41,593 nt of DNA from a virus. Of this stretch, positions 1 through 7,872 are shown in pieces. Positions within the stretch are counted from its first letter, which is position 1. Every line of letters begins with the position of its first letter. The position numbers and the translations under genes were made by a program. The stretch is taken from IMG/VR virus record IMGVR_UViG_3300012005_000019, positions 1-41,593 of that record; one strand, given 5' to 3'. The notes under the pieces are model-generated. The model was not told the DNA's origin and did not search any database. It saw nothing but the letters and a program-made list of their open reading frames with translations.

Positions 1-22
1 GGACCAGTGGGGGTCTTAAATC

Positions 23-1366
23 ATGGAATCCTTAGACGTAAATGCCCAAAACAAAGAGGCCGCCGACTATCAGGGCGCGCTCGACATCCAGGCCCGCAAG
101 ACCGCGGCCTATAACGCTTTTGCGAAGCAGTACGGCCCCGGGCCGGCCGGAGATCCCGCTGCTGCGCTCCAGCTCCAGGAAATGGGCCAGCGCAACCTCA
201 CCAATCCCATCGCCGTGCAGCAGGCCGGTGCCGACCTTACCGGCAAGAACCTGTCGAACGCGGGTGTGACGGAAAGCAACGCCTTCGCGTTGAGGGACGA
301 CCCTTTGAAGCTCGAACACGCCGCGCTGGAGAACACCGGCCAAGGCTTGTCGAACGCCAAGACGCAGCAGGACACGACGTTCGCGGCGCAGGACCAGCCG
401 CTCAAGCTGGCGCAGACCCGCGCGCAGACCGGCCTGATCGGCGCCGAAGCCGGCAACCAGTCGGCCAGCGCCGCGCAGACCCGCCAGCAGACCGCGATGA
501 CCGGCAGCAATGCCGAACAGACCGCCAAGCTCGGCATGGTCAACCAGCTTATGCAGGTCAAGCAGCAGGGCGGCGACGTGGGCGCTGCTTTCGCGCAGAT
601 GGCGCCGCAGCTCAAGACCATGGCCGGCGTGACCGCCTCGCACATTGACGCGATCGGCGCTCGCCTCGCGGAGCCCGGCTTCCTGGAGAACGCCGCCGGC
701 ATGCTCGGCAATACCGTCGTGGCGCAGAAGGGCATGGAGAAGCTGCCGCTCGCTGACGGCTCGGGCTTCCGCATGGTCCCGACTGCCTCTGTGCCGAAGG
801 CGGCGCCGGGCATCCAGAATGTCATTGATCCCAAGACCGGCCAGGTTACGCAGCGCACCGTGGGCATGGGCCAGTCGCCGCAGGCGTTGGCCATTGCCAA
901 GGCCGACCTTGGCCAGATTGACCTACAATACGCGCGCACGAACGGCGTTATCGATAAGGCCATTTCGCAGGTCGGCTCTACCTCCACTGGGCTTGGCGCA
1001 GAGACCGTCGGCCTGCTCCCCGGCTCCACGCGTAAAGCGCTGGAGGCCAATATCCAAGGCGCGAAAAGCAACATCGCGCTTCTGACCGCGAACCTGTCCC
1101 GCCAGGGCGGCAAGGGCAGCGCGCCCATTCCCGTGCGTAACATGGCCGAGTTCAAGGCGTACCAGGATGCGCTGGGCGCGGTTGACGTGACCGCCTCGGC
1201 GCCCGTCGTGCGCCAGCAGCTCCAGGCCGTGAAGACGAACCTCGCGGATCTCCAGGAAGCTGTGCATACGAAGTTCGGCGCGACCTACGGTGCGCAGCTT
1301 GCCCCTGCCGCTACACCTGCCGCTGCACCTGCCGGTGCTGGCTGGGCCATTAAGCAGGTGCCGTAA
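23..1366 (+). CDS. Putative internal virion/ejection protein, Ala/Gln-rich
   Basis: A 447-residue protein that I do not recognise by name. It is rich in Ala, Gln, Thr and Asn. Residues about 90-175 form a repetitive helical stretch in which segments such as NAKTQQDTTFAAQDQPLKLA and QTRAQTGLIGAEAGNQSASA recur, suggesting a long coiled coil or stacked helices. The C-terminus is an Ala-Pro tail. There is no signal peptide. Its stop overlaps the start of the next large Gly/Ala-rich gene (shared base 1366), as in P22-like gp7/gp20/gp16 ejection blocks. I infer a role inside the capsid or in DNA ejection from composition and position only. The GGGGG stretch at 10-14 could serve as the ribosome site for the ATG at 23. 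Confidence 0.65.
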   Translation: MESLDVNAQNKEAADYQGALDIQARKTAAYNAFAKQYGPGPAGDPAAALQLQEMGQRNLTNPIAVQQAGADLTGKNLSNAGVTESNAFALRDDPLKLEHAALENTGQGLSNAKTQQDTTFAAQDQPLKLAQTRAQTGLIGAEAGNQSASAAQTRQQTAMTGSNAEQTAKLGMVNQLMQVKQQGGDVGAAFAQMAPQLKTMAGVTASHIDAIGARLAEPGFLENAAGMLGNTVVAQKGMEKLPLADGSGFRMVPTASVPKAAPGIQNVIDPKTGQVTQRTVGMGQSPQALAIAKADLGQIDLQYARTNGVIDKAISQVGSTSTGLGAETVGLLPGSTRKALEANIQGAKSNIALLTANLSRQGGKGSAPIPVRNMAEFKAYQDALGAVDVTASAPVVRQQLQAVKTNLADLQEAVHTKFGATYGAQLAPAATPAAAPAGAGWAIKQVP

Positions 1367-3345
1367 TGCCTAATTATCAGGTTTCGGCTCCCGACGGCAC
1401 GAACTATCAGGTCACTGCGCCCGACGGCGCGACACAAGACCAGGTGATGCAGTATGTGCAACAGCAGCACGCCGCCAAAGCCCCCGCACCAAGCGGCCAG
1501 TCGCCGGAGGAGCTTGCCAACGCGGCAGGTATCGAAGCCGGCAAGAACGAAACCGGCGTCGTTGCCGGCGCCGCCCAGGCCGCACGCCAATATCTCCCGT
1601 TCGGCCTCGGTGACACCGTTGGCGCCGGTGCGCGCTATCTCGGCCAGCGCATGATGGCTGTGCAGAACCCGGATAGCTACAAAACCGACGTGGCCTACAC
1701 GCGCGGCCAGAGCCAGGGTGAAGCCGAGGGCTCGCCCACTGCTGCCACGCTCGGCGGCACGCTCGGCGGCGTCGGCCAGGCCGTGGCGATGACGCCGCTG
1801 CTCAAGGCGGCCATGCCATTCAAAGCAGCGCTCGCCCTCAAGGCAGGCAGCAAAATTGCCAACGCCGCGCGCCTCGCCGCCACCGGCGCGGTCGCTGGCG
1901 GTGAATATGGCGCCGTGACGGGTTTGGTGCATGGTCAAAATGACGGCGCTGACGCGGGCGATACTGCGGCCGATGTTGGCGCAGGCTCGGCACAAGGTGC
2001 TGCGGCTGGCATTCCCGGTGCTGCGCTTGGCGCCGCTGGTGGCGCTACCGTCGCACGCGGCGCGACGGCCCTAAGCGATGTTATGGGCGGTATGGGTGCA
2101 GGCACCGCGCTGAAAAAGGCTGTGTTCTCGGACGCCGGCACAAAGTCTATCGCGCTATTGGCGAAATCCTTTGGCGTGTCGCCGGCTGACATGCAGACCG
2201 TCTACTCAAAATTCCTGAACGACGCTGGCCGCATGCCGTCGCTGGGTGAGCTTACTGACCTGTATAACCGCGGCGAAATCGCAAGAATGGTAGGCAAGAA
2301 CCCGAACCTTGGCGCTGCTGTCACAGCCGCCGCGAACGACTCTGCGACTGCACTCCCAGGTCGCATGAACCAGGCCGTGGAGAATTCGCTGGGCAACGGT
2401 GAAGACCAGGCTGACCTGGTGAAATTCCGCGACTCCACGATGGACGCCGCGATGGCGCCTATCAAGCAGGATAAGATCCCGCTCACGCCCGAGGAAGTAG
2501 AATTCATGCGCGGCAAAGTGCTGCCAAACGCCGGCGTGTCACAACTCGGTCGCCGTGAGCTGCACCAGTCTCTTGATGAGGGGCATATGACCGTTGAGAA
2601 TGCTGACGTTCTACGGCGCGGCCTGAACAAGATCGCAAGCGCTCGCCCGGGTGAAGGTCATGCAGACTTGGCCAACGGCATCGAACAAATGGCGCGCGAT
2701 AGTTCGCCAGAATACAGCGATGCGCTCGATCAGTTCGCCAATGACAGCAACTATATCGACGGCCACGCGCACGGCCTGACCGGCGCTACCGAGGGCCAGA
2801 CGAAGGACGCTGGACTAATCGCAGCACTCGCCACACCCGACGGCAAAGCAGGCTATCAGTCCGGCATCACCACGCGCTTGGCGAACAACGCTTTCGATAG
2901 TGAGACAGGCGCGGCTGGCGTTGCGCGGGACGTTGCGGGCCAGTCCGGCACCGCGGCTAACCTTGGCGAGACCTTCCGCCCCGTACAGGTGGACGCGTTG
3001 CGTGACGCCGCCGGTGCGGAAACCCGCGCCGCCGAGAGCCTGGACGCCATTTCGTCCACCACGCCGAAGCCCAAGGACCGCCTGAACATGCAGCAGACCG
3101 GTCTGGCCATGGTCTCGCACAGCCCTGCCGGCAAGGTTCTGCATTTGCTCAAGGCGATCCCCGGCCTTGGTATGTCAGATGGCGTGGCGCAGAAAACCGC
3201 GCAGTACCTAACTGACCCACGCATGGCGCAGCAGGGCATAAACCTGATGGCGAAGCACGGCCTGGACGCCGCCGCCACGCGCGCCCTGATGACCAAAGCA
3301 GGTGTTTATGGCGTGGTCGCCACTGCCCCCAGTGGAGGGCAGTAA
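1366..3345 (+). CDS. Putative DNA-ejection/internal virion protein with glycine-zipper segments
   Basis: A 659-residue protein. The N-terminus carries a tandem YQVxAPDG repeat (residues 4-20) followed by ATQDQVMQYVQQQ, a motif often seen at the start of phage virion proteins. Residues about 125-245 are hydrophobic and very rich in Gly and Ala (GAVAGGEYGAVTG, GAALGAAGGATVA), like the membrane-inserting glycine zippers of ejection proteins. The rest is helical and soluble. It follows the preceding virion gene with a one-base overlap and precedes a holin-like gene. I infer that it is an ejected pilot protein that helps form the channel across the envelope. A scaffold or lytic role is less likely, as no catalytic motif is visible. 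Confidence 0.65.
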   Translation: MPNYQVSAPDGTNYQVTAPDGATQDQVMQYVQQQHAAKAPAPSGQSPEELANAAGIEAGKNETGVVAGAAQAARQYLPFGLGDTVGAGARYLGQRMMAVQNPDSYKTDVAYTRGQSQGEAEGSPTAATLGGTLGGVGQAVAMTPLLKAAMPFKAALALKAGSKIANAARLAATGAVAGGEYGAVTGLVHGQNDGADAGDTAADVGAGSAQGAAAGIPGAALGAAGGATVARGATALSDVMGGMGAGTALKKAVFSDAGTKSIALLAKSFGVSPADMQTVYSKFLNDAGRMPSLGELTDLYNRGEIARMVGKNPNLGAAVTAAANDSATALPGRMNQAVENSLGNGEDQADLVKFRDSTMDAAMAPIKQDKIPLTPEEVEFMRGKVLPNAGVSQLGRRELHQSLDEGHMTVENADVLRRGLNKIASARPGEGHADLANGIEQMARDSSPEYSDALDQFANDSNYIDGHAHGLTGATEGQTKDAGLIAALATPDGKAGYQSGITTRLANNAFDSETGAAGVARDVAGQSGTAANLGETFRPVQVDALRDAAGAETRAAESLDAISSTTPKPKDRLNMQQTGLAMVSHSPAGKVLHLLKAIPGLGMSDGVAQKTAQYLTDPRMAQQGINLMAKHGLDAAATRALMTKAGVYGVVATAPSGGQ

Positions 3346-3346
3346 G

Positions 3347-3640
3347 GTGCTACAGGAACACGTAATTCAGCCGATCATAAACAACGCGCCTGGCATCACT
3401 TTAGCGGCAGGGACCACCACATTCGTGTTTTGGGGCTTGCACGTCGCCGATATTGCTGTATTGCTGTCGGCCGCTGCATCGGTGTGTGGCGTGGGGTTAC
3501 AGTTTTACGTCGCCCTGCACCGTATTCGACGCTTAGAGCGTCAGGCTGATGCGAATGTGATTGTTACGAATGCCATGGCAGAGCAGGCACGCGCTATGGA
3601 CACCAAAGTCGAAACAAAAAAGGACGCCGAACATGACTAA
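3347..3640 (+). CDS. Holin-like small membrane protein
   Basis: A 97-residue protein with two probable membrane helices (about residues 14-33 and 36-58) followed by a charged, helical, Lys/Glu-rich tail. This fits class II holins, which form the lysis pore. I chose the GTG at 3347 because GGAGG lies at 3334-3338 with an 8-base gap; a GTG at 3302 in the same frame has no such site and would overlap the upstream gene by 44 bases. The stop (3638-3640) overlaps the ATG of the next gene. It sits after the ejection genes, but the endolysin is about 3.5 kb further on, so it could be a structural membrane protein instead. Confidence 0.55.
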   Translation: MLQEHVIQPIINNAPGITLAAGTTTFVFWGLHVADIAVLLSAAASVCGVGLQFYVALHRIRRLERQADANVIVTNAMAEQARAMDTKVETKKDAEHD

Positions 3641-5024
3641 GGCATTGACCTACGCCGTTATTCGCAGCACCGCCAAGTTCTACAACGCCGCGAAAGGGAA
3701 CGTAGTTCATGCCTCGGCCGCCGCGGGCGTCAAGCGCGACACCTTCAAGTCCCGCGTTCTGAACGCCAAGCAGTCGAACCCCGAGTTTTTCAAGACCTTT
3801 GAGGCCGCCAAAGGCGGCATATCGGTCGATGCGGCGGCCCAAGCAGCCACCTGGATTGCGTTTCAGGAATACGCCTTCAACCGCACCAGCGCCGCCAAGA
3901 GCCTTGGCCTCTCCCTGGAGGCATTCGGCAAGCGCCTAAGCGTATATGCACGCGCGCACGGCATTGACCTGACGCTGCTCAAGCAGCCGGAGCCCACAGT
4001 CCAGGAGGCCGTAGTCAGCCACCGCCAGCGCGTGCAGGACACCGCCTCGCGCGCCAAGCTCAAGGACGCCGCGACGATCATCAGCGACCTGGAGGACCGG
4101 ATCAAGGAACTCGAATGGGCCGCAGCCGCCAGCTACGAGCCCGCCGACTGGACGCTTAAAGTACATGATAATAAGCCCCGCGAGCATATCCCCTACCTGC
4201 TAACGTCGGACTTCCAGATCGGCGAAGTCATCCGCGCCGAGGAAACCGAGACCGGCTACGGCTACGACTCCGAGATTTTCCGCAGCCGCTATCGCCGCCT
4301 GATCGACACGACGATCTACCTCTCGCTCCAGCACGGCGGCAAAGCCTGGACCTATCCCGGCATCATCTACGCCCGCGGCGGCGACACGATCTCCGGCGCC
4401 ATTCACGACGAACTTAAAGAGACCGACGACCTGACCCCGATCGAAGCCGTCGAGTGCGCGTTCGAGGAGGAGAGTGCCGGCATCTACAAACTGGCCGAGG
4501 CGTTCGGCAAGGTCGAAGTTAAGACCCCCGGGAGCGCCGGCAACCACGACCGCAACCTGCTCAAGCCCACGACCAAAAAGGCGAGCGCCCACAGCTACGA
4601 CCGGCTGATCGCCTACATGCTCCGCCGCGAGTTCAACACGGACAAGCGCGTGTCGTTCCAGACCAGCAAGTCGTTCGACGTGCGGTTCCCGATCTACGAC
4701 AAGCAGATCCTGCTCACGCACGGCGACCGCATGGGCTCCGGCGGCGGCCAGGGCTTCATCGGCCCCATGGCGACCATCATGCGCGGTGTGCAGAAGGTCA
4801 TCATGGAGCAGGCCGCGCTCGGCTTCCATATCGACCGCGTTGACCACGGACATTTCCACACCCCGGGCTATCAGGACTTCGTGCTGAGCAACGGGTGCCT
4901 ACCGGGCTATTCCGAATACGCCAAGAGCTTCCGCATGCGGCCGTCGCTGCCGCAGCAGATGCTGCTCTACCACCACAAAAAGCTCGGCATGGTGGATCTT
5001 AAACCCATCGTGTTGGTCGAATAA
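3633..5024 (+). CDS. HTH-metallophosphoesterase fusion protein
   Basis: A 463-residue protein. The first 110 residues contain two helix-turn-helix-like repeats (GNVVHASAAAGVKRDTFKSR and RTSAAKSLGLSLEAFGKRL). A coiled linker follows, then a calcineurin-like phosphoesterase domain from about residue 187: DFQ near 192, GGDTIS near 249, GNHDRN near 303, HGDR near 362 and GHFH near 406, the usual two-metal ligand set. Such enzymes hydrolyse phosphodiesters or phosphomonoesters, often in DNA. The ATG at 3633 has AAAGGA just upstream and overlaps the holin-like gene's stop; an in-frame ATG at 3561 lies deep inside that gene and was rejected. The DNA-binding half suggests a nucleic-acid substrate, but this is inference. 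Confidence 0.8.
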   Translation: MTKALTYAVIRSTAKFYNAAKGNVVHASAAAGVKRDTFKSRVLNAKQSNPEFFKTFEAAKGGISVDAAAQAATWIAFQEYAFNRTSAAKSLGLSLEAFGKRLSVYARAHGIDLTLLKQPEPTVQEAVVSHRQRVQDTASRAKLKDAATIISDLEDRIKELEWAAAASYEPADWTLKVHDNKPREHIPYLLTSDFQIGEVIRAEETETGYGYDSEIFRSRYRRLIDTTIYLSLQHGGKAWTYPGIIYARGGDTISGAIHDELKETDDLTPIEAVECAFEEESAGIYKLAEAFGKVEVKTPGSAGNHDRNLLKPTTKKASAHSYDRLIAYMLRREFNTDKRVSFQTSKSFDVRFPIYDKQILLTHGDRMGSGGGQGFIGPMATIMRGVQKVIMEQAALGFHIDRVDHGHFHTPGYQDFVLSNGCLPGYSEYAKSFRMRPSLPQQMLLYHHKKLGMVDLKPIVLVE

Positions 5025-5095
5025 TGCGGTTCGCTCTCGCCCGCATCACCGCGCCATGGCTGCTCTTTGCAGCGTCCGTCCTGCTGTTCAATTAG
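5024..5095 (+). CDS. Possible 23-residue membrane peptide
   Basis: A tiny frame starting at the ATG of a TAATG overlap with the preceding stop, so it could be translated by re-initiation. It would encode MRFALARITAPWLLFAASVL plus three residues: a positively charged start followed by one hydrophobic segment. The stop TAG is fused to the AGGAG ribosome site of the next gene. Coupling and the single membrane-helix profile support it; its length makes chance possible. Confidence 0.35.
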   Translation: MRFALARITAPWLLFAASVLLFN

Positions 5096-5105
5096 GAGAA
5101 TCATA

Positions 5106-5441
5106 ATGGTCAAGCGCGCCCCGAAAACACCCGCAGATAAGCCCACACAGGGCGACCTAACCCACACCCTGTCGAACAGCGCCGGCCAGCTGCTGTCGTT
5201 CGTCCAGCGCTATGAGCGTATGAGCGAGGAAATCCAGGGCCTCACCGAGGACCGCAAGGAAATCATGGGCGAAGCCAAGGCCAGCGGCTACGACACCGCA
5301 ACGCTGCGCCGCGAGATTGCCCTGCGCAAGCTGGACAAGGACGACCGCCAGGAGCGCGAGGCCATGGGCGAGCTGTACCGCGAGACGATCGACAAGGCGG
5401 AAGCCGCTGAGCGCGCCCAGTCTGTAGAGGACGGCGAATAA
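5106..5441 (+). CDS. gapR: GapR-like DNA-binding protein (DUF2312 family)
   Basis: A 111-residue protein whose residues about 19-105 match the GapR/DUF2312 pattern: N-terminal helix (LLSFVQRYERMSEEIQGLTE), then EIMGEAKASGYDTATLRREI and ALRKLDKDDRQEREAMGELY. GapR of Caulobacter is a nucleoid-associated protein that clamps overtwisted DNA ahead of replication and transcription forks. Copies on phages and plasmids of Alphaproteobacteria are known. The ATG at 5106 follows AGGAG at 5094-5098; the in-frame ATG at 5067 lacks this and was not chosen. The stop overlaps the next ATG (TAATG). The family is clear; whether it organises phage DNA or interferes with host GapR is not visible. Confidence 0.85.
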   Translation: MVKRAPKTPADKPTQGDLTHTLSNSAGQLLSFVQRYERMSEEIQGLTEDRKEIMGEAKASGYDTATLRREIALRKLDKDDRQEREAMGELYRETIDKAEAAERAQSVEDGE

Positions 5442-6046
5442 TGCTGATCGTTCCAGAACTGAACGCCGTCTTCATCCTCCCGCCGCGCACCGGCTCCGAC
5501 ACCCTTTGCGTCGAGCTGATGAAGGCCCACCCGAACGCCTTCCTGCTGTATCGGCACATGGAGGCCGATGGGCTCCCGGTCGGGTATGAGGCATGGCGCA
5601 AGGTCGGGTTCGTTCGGCATCCCGTCGCCCGCCTGTGGTCGCTGTTCAAGTATTGCAGCATCATCGCCGACACCGGGATTCAGGAAGCCCTGGCCCCGCA
5701 GGTCGCTCGCGTGGCGGCGTCGGTGGTCGGCAAGTCATTCGACCAGTGGCTGGTCAGCAATGAGGAAATGTTTGTGCCGCAGGACAGCGGCATCCCGTTG
5801 TTCGCCCAGCTGCACAAGACCCCCGAGACCCGCAAGTCGCAGCGCGAATATCTGCGCCCTGACCTGGGCACGATCGTCCTGAAATTCCACGACTTGCCGA
5901 AGCACCTGGAAGCCTGGGGCCTCGATCCCAAGCGCCGCAACGGCCACACGCCGCAGCCGGAAGTGCCGAAGATCACCAAGAAAGCCCTCAAGCACATTCG
6001 GAAGTATTTCGAGTGGGATCTTGAGCAAGATTGCGCCGTGCTATGA
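5441..6046 (+). CDS. Sulfotransferase-like protein
   Basis: A 201-residue protein resembling PAPS-dependent sulfotransferases. Near the N-terminus FILPPRTGSDTLCVEL matches the 5'-phosphosulfate-binding loop (PxTGSxxL type), and VRHPVARLWSLFKY at about residues 58-71 matches the 3'-phosphate-binding RxPxxRxxSxF motif. RHMEADGLP lies between them. The protein is shorter than most cellular sulfotransferases but similar to small phage and proteobacterial ones. Substrate unknown; it might be a carbohydrate, a lipid or a virion component. It is translationally coupled to gapR upstream and to the HD gene downstream. It could instead bind a nucleotide without sulfotransfer activity. Confidence 0.7.
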   Translation: MLIVPELNAVFILPPRTGSDTLCVELMKAHPNAFLLYRHMEADGLPVGYEAWRKVGFVRHPVARLWSLFKYCSIIADTGIQEALAPQVARVAASVVGKSFDQWLVSNEEMFVPQDSGIPLFAQLHKTPETRKSQREYLRPDLGTIVLKFHDLPKHLEAWGLDPKRRNGHTPQPEVPKITKKALKHIRKYFEWDLEQDCAVL

Positions 6047-6666
6047 CCATTCTGGAGCGCAGCAGCGCGGCCTATAAGCGCGACATGGCCCAGTTCGACA
6101 CCGGCAAAATGGCCGGCAAGCGGACCAAGCGCGGCATCAACCAATCGACTGCCAGCGGCCGGCCGTTCTGGATTCTTGACCCGCGCATGGAGGACATCCG
6201 CATCGCGGACATCGCCCAGCAGTTGGCCCGCATCTGCCGGTTCGGCGGCGCGCTCCGGTACGACGTGGAGCATTACTCCGTTGCCCAGCACTGCTGCCTT
6301 GTGTCGGACCATTGCTCGCCGGCGTTGCGGTTCGAGGGGCTGATGCACGACGCCCACGAAGCCTATGTCGGCGACATGATTAAGCCGGTCAAAATGCAGG
6401 TCGGCGCGGGCTGGAAGACAATTGAGCTGCGAGTCGAGCATGCCGTGCGCGCCCGGTTCGACCTGGCGCCGCAGCTGAACCCGCTGGTCAAGCAGCAGGA
6501 TTATATCGCCGTCGCCACGGAGCATCGCGACTTGCAGAACGTCACCGGCCTGGTGGATTGGGGCATTCCCCCGACGCCGTGGCCGGAGCGCATTGAACCG
6601 TGGGGCGTGTTTCGCGCCCGGGACGAATTCATGCGCCGATTCATTTCACTTTACCAGGGAGACTGA
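6043..6666 (+). CDS. HD-domain phosphohydrolase, YfbR/DatZ-like
   Basis: A 207-residue HD-superfamily protein. Ligand-type residues are visible in EHYSVAQH (H77, H83), LMHDAHEAYVGD (H102, D103, D111) and the later acidic ATEHRDL segment. This pattern (hYSVAxH, then LxHDAxEAYxGD) is that of YfbR-like 5'-nucleotidases and of the phage dATP triphosphohydrolase DatZ. The first 45 residues are an extra basic region. I chose the ATG at 6043, which overlaps the sulfotransferase stop; a TTG 12 bases upstream is possible. The next gene begins 2 bases after the stop and is a dNTP pyrophosphatase-like protein, so both probably adjust the dNTP pool. Family assignment is firm; DatZ specificity is inference. 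Confidence 0.8.
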   Translation: MTILERSSAAYKRDMAQFDTGKMAGKRTKRGINQSTASGRPFWILDPRMEDIRIADIAQQLARICRFGGALRYDVEHYSVAQHCCLVSDHCSPALRFEGLMHDAHEAYVGDMIKPVKMQVGAGWKTIELRVEHAVRARFDLAPQLNPLVKQQDYIAVATEHRDLQNVTGLVDWGIPPTPWPERIEPWGVFRARDEFMRRFISLYQGD

Positions 6667-6668
6667 CC

Positions 6669-7163
6669 ATGTACGGGATCGAAAACGAAATCGCTGCCGA
6701 CCTCACCCGCTTGGTGCCTCGGTATGAGGATCAGGGAAGTGGTAAGACCGATCGCGGCTTTGATTTCACCGGCGCGCGCGCGGTTCTGAAATATGAAGAA
6801 GCGCTTGCCCTAGCGAGCGGCCTCCGGCACATACCGCATGATACCGGCGACAATATGCGCCTGGACGCCGGCAAGGTGCAGTTCGAACGCCTGCCGCCGG
6901 AAGCGCTGTTCGCGCTGGCTGAACTCTATACCAATGCGTGCAATAAATACCCGCAGGACGGAGGACGTGGCTGGGAAAAGGGCATGAGCTGGGGCCGTTG
7001 CTTCGGGTCCATGATGCGTCACGCCTGGAAGTTCTGGCGAGGCGAGGACTACGACGAAGAAACGGGCGCGCACCACATGGTTGCCGTCATGTGGAACGCC
7101 GTGGCGATCTACATTTACGCCGTCCGCAAAGTCGGCACGGACGATCGGCCGGTGAAGTCGTGA
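6669..7163 (+). CDS. dATP/dGTP diphosphohydrolase-like protein (DUF5664, MazZ-like)
   Basis: A 164-residue protein. The C-terminal 115 residues carry the all-alpha NTP pyrophosphohydrolase-like pattern of the dATP/dGTP diphosphohydrolase family: LDAGKVQFERLPPEALFALA, then CNKYPQDGGRGWEKG, SMMRHAWKFWRGEDYDEETG and HHMVAVMWNAVAIYIY. The acidic GEDxDxETG and the KYxxxGRxW segments are typical. Members convert dGTP or dATP to the monophosphate, and MazZ does so in the pathway for 2-aminoadenine DNA; many members occur in phages with ordinary DNA. The ATG at 6669 follows GGGAGACTGACC. It directly follows an HD nucleotidase-type gene and precedes the lysozyme. Confidence 0.75.
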   Translation: MYGIENEIAADLTRLVPRYEDQGSGKTDRGFDFTGARAVLKYEEALALASGLRHIPHDTGDNMRLDAGKVQFERLPPEALFALAELYTNACNKYPQDGGRGWEKGMSWGRCFGSMMRHAWKFWRGEDYDEETGAHHMVAVMWNAVAIYIYAVRKVGTDDRPVKS

Positions 7164-7168
7164 TTCAC

Positions 7169-7603
7169 ATGACCCCCTCACCCTGGCTCACCACGTTCCT
7201 CAAGAGCTACGAGCGCTTCCGCCCCACGGCCTACAAGCCGACCGTGAAGGACGTATGGACCGCCGGCTATGGCCACACCCACGGCGTCACGGAGGCCACG
7301 ACGTGCTCCATGGCGACCGCGATCGAGTGGCTCCAGGACGACATCGCCGCCCGCGCCGTGCTGCCGGTGTGTCAGCATGTCAGCGTACCACTGACTCAAA
7401 ACCAGTTCGACGCGCTGTGCAGCCTGGTCTTCAACTGCGGCCCGGACCCGCTGCTGCACACGCTGGGGTCCATGCTGAACGCCGGCAACTACGCCGGCGC
7501 GGCCGCGCAGTTTCCGCGGTGGGATCGTCAGGCGGGGGCGGTGCTGAACGGCCTGCTGGCCCGGCGTGATGCCGAAATGGCGCGCTTCCTGGAGGCGGCA
7601 TGA
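7169..7603 (+). CDS. Endolysin, GH24 lysozyme
   Basis: A 144-residue phage-type lysozyme that cleaves the glycan strand of peptidoglycan. The N-terminus shows the family signature YERFRPTAYKPTVKDVWTAG followed by YGHT: catalytic Glu is E15 and the conserved Thr is T31. The usual Asp/Cys nine residues after the Glu is a Pro here, with the loop one residue longer, so D28 or T25 may substitute. The LTQNQFDALCSLVFNCG and RWDRQAGAVLNGLLARR motifs complete the fold. No signal peptide or SAR segment is seen, so export would need a holin. The ATG at 7169 has GGTGAAG upstream; GTG at 7160 overlapping the preceding stop is an alternative. Confidence 0.85.
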   Translation: MTPSPWLTTFLKSYERFRPTAYKPTVKDVWTAGYGHTHGVTEATTCSMATAIEWLQDDIAARAVLPVCQHVSVPLTQNQFDALCSLVFNCGPDPLLHTLGSMLNAGNYAGAAAQFPRWDRQAGAVLNGLLARRDAEMARFLEAA

Positions 7604-7872
7604 ACCCCGACATCACCCAGGCCGCATGGGAGCTTGGCAGCGCCGTCTTATCGGTGCTGAACATCATCGCCATTCGCAAATCCCGCACGATCGCAGGTGT
7701 CCACTGGGCGCCGACCGCGTTTTTCTTCCTGTGGGGCATTTACAATCTGTGGTTCTACACCGCCCTGCACCTGCCGCTGGCCTACTGGGCGGGCTGCGCG
7801 ATCACGCTGACGAACCTGATCTGGCTGGCGCACGTCGCTTACTATGTGGGAGCCCAGCGTGGCGCTCGCTGA
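7600..7872 (+). CDS. Conserved small phage membrane protein
   Basis: A 90-residue protein with about three hydrophobic segments (residues 10-26, 38-55 and 60-84) separated by IRKSRTIAGVHWAPT. Proteins of this layout (short N-terminal helix, RGVHW-like loop, aromatic helix, then TNxxWL) are common in phages, often near lysis genes. The function is unknown. It overlaps the lysozyme stop by four bases (ATGA), so it is translated with it. A role as an accessory holin or antiholin is plausible but not shown. Confidence 0.65.
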   Translation: MNPDITQAAWELGSAVLSVLNIIAIRKSRTIAGVHWAPTAFFFLWGIYNLWFYTALHLPLAYWAGCAITLTNLIWLAHVAYYVGAQRGAR

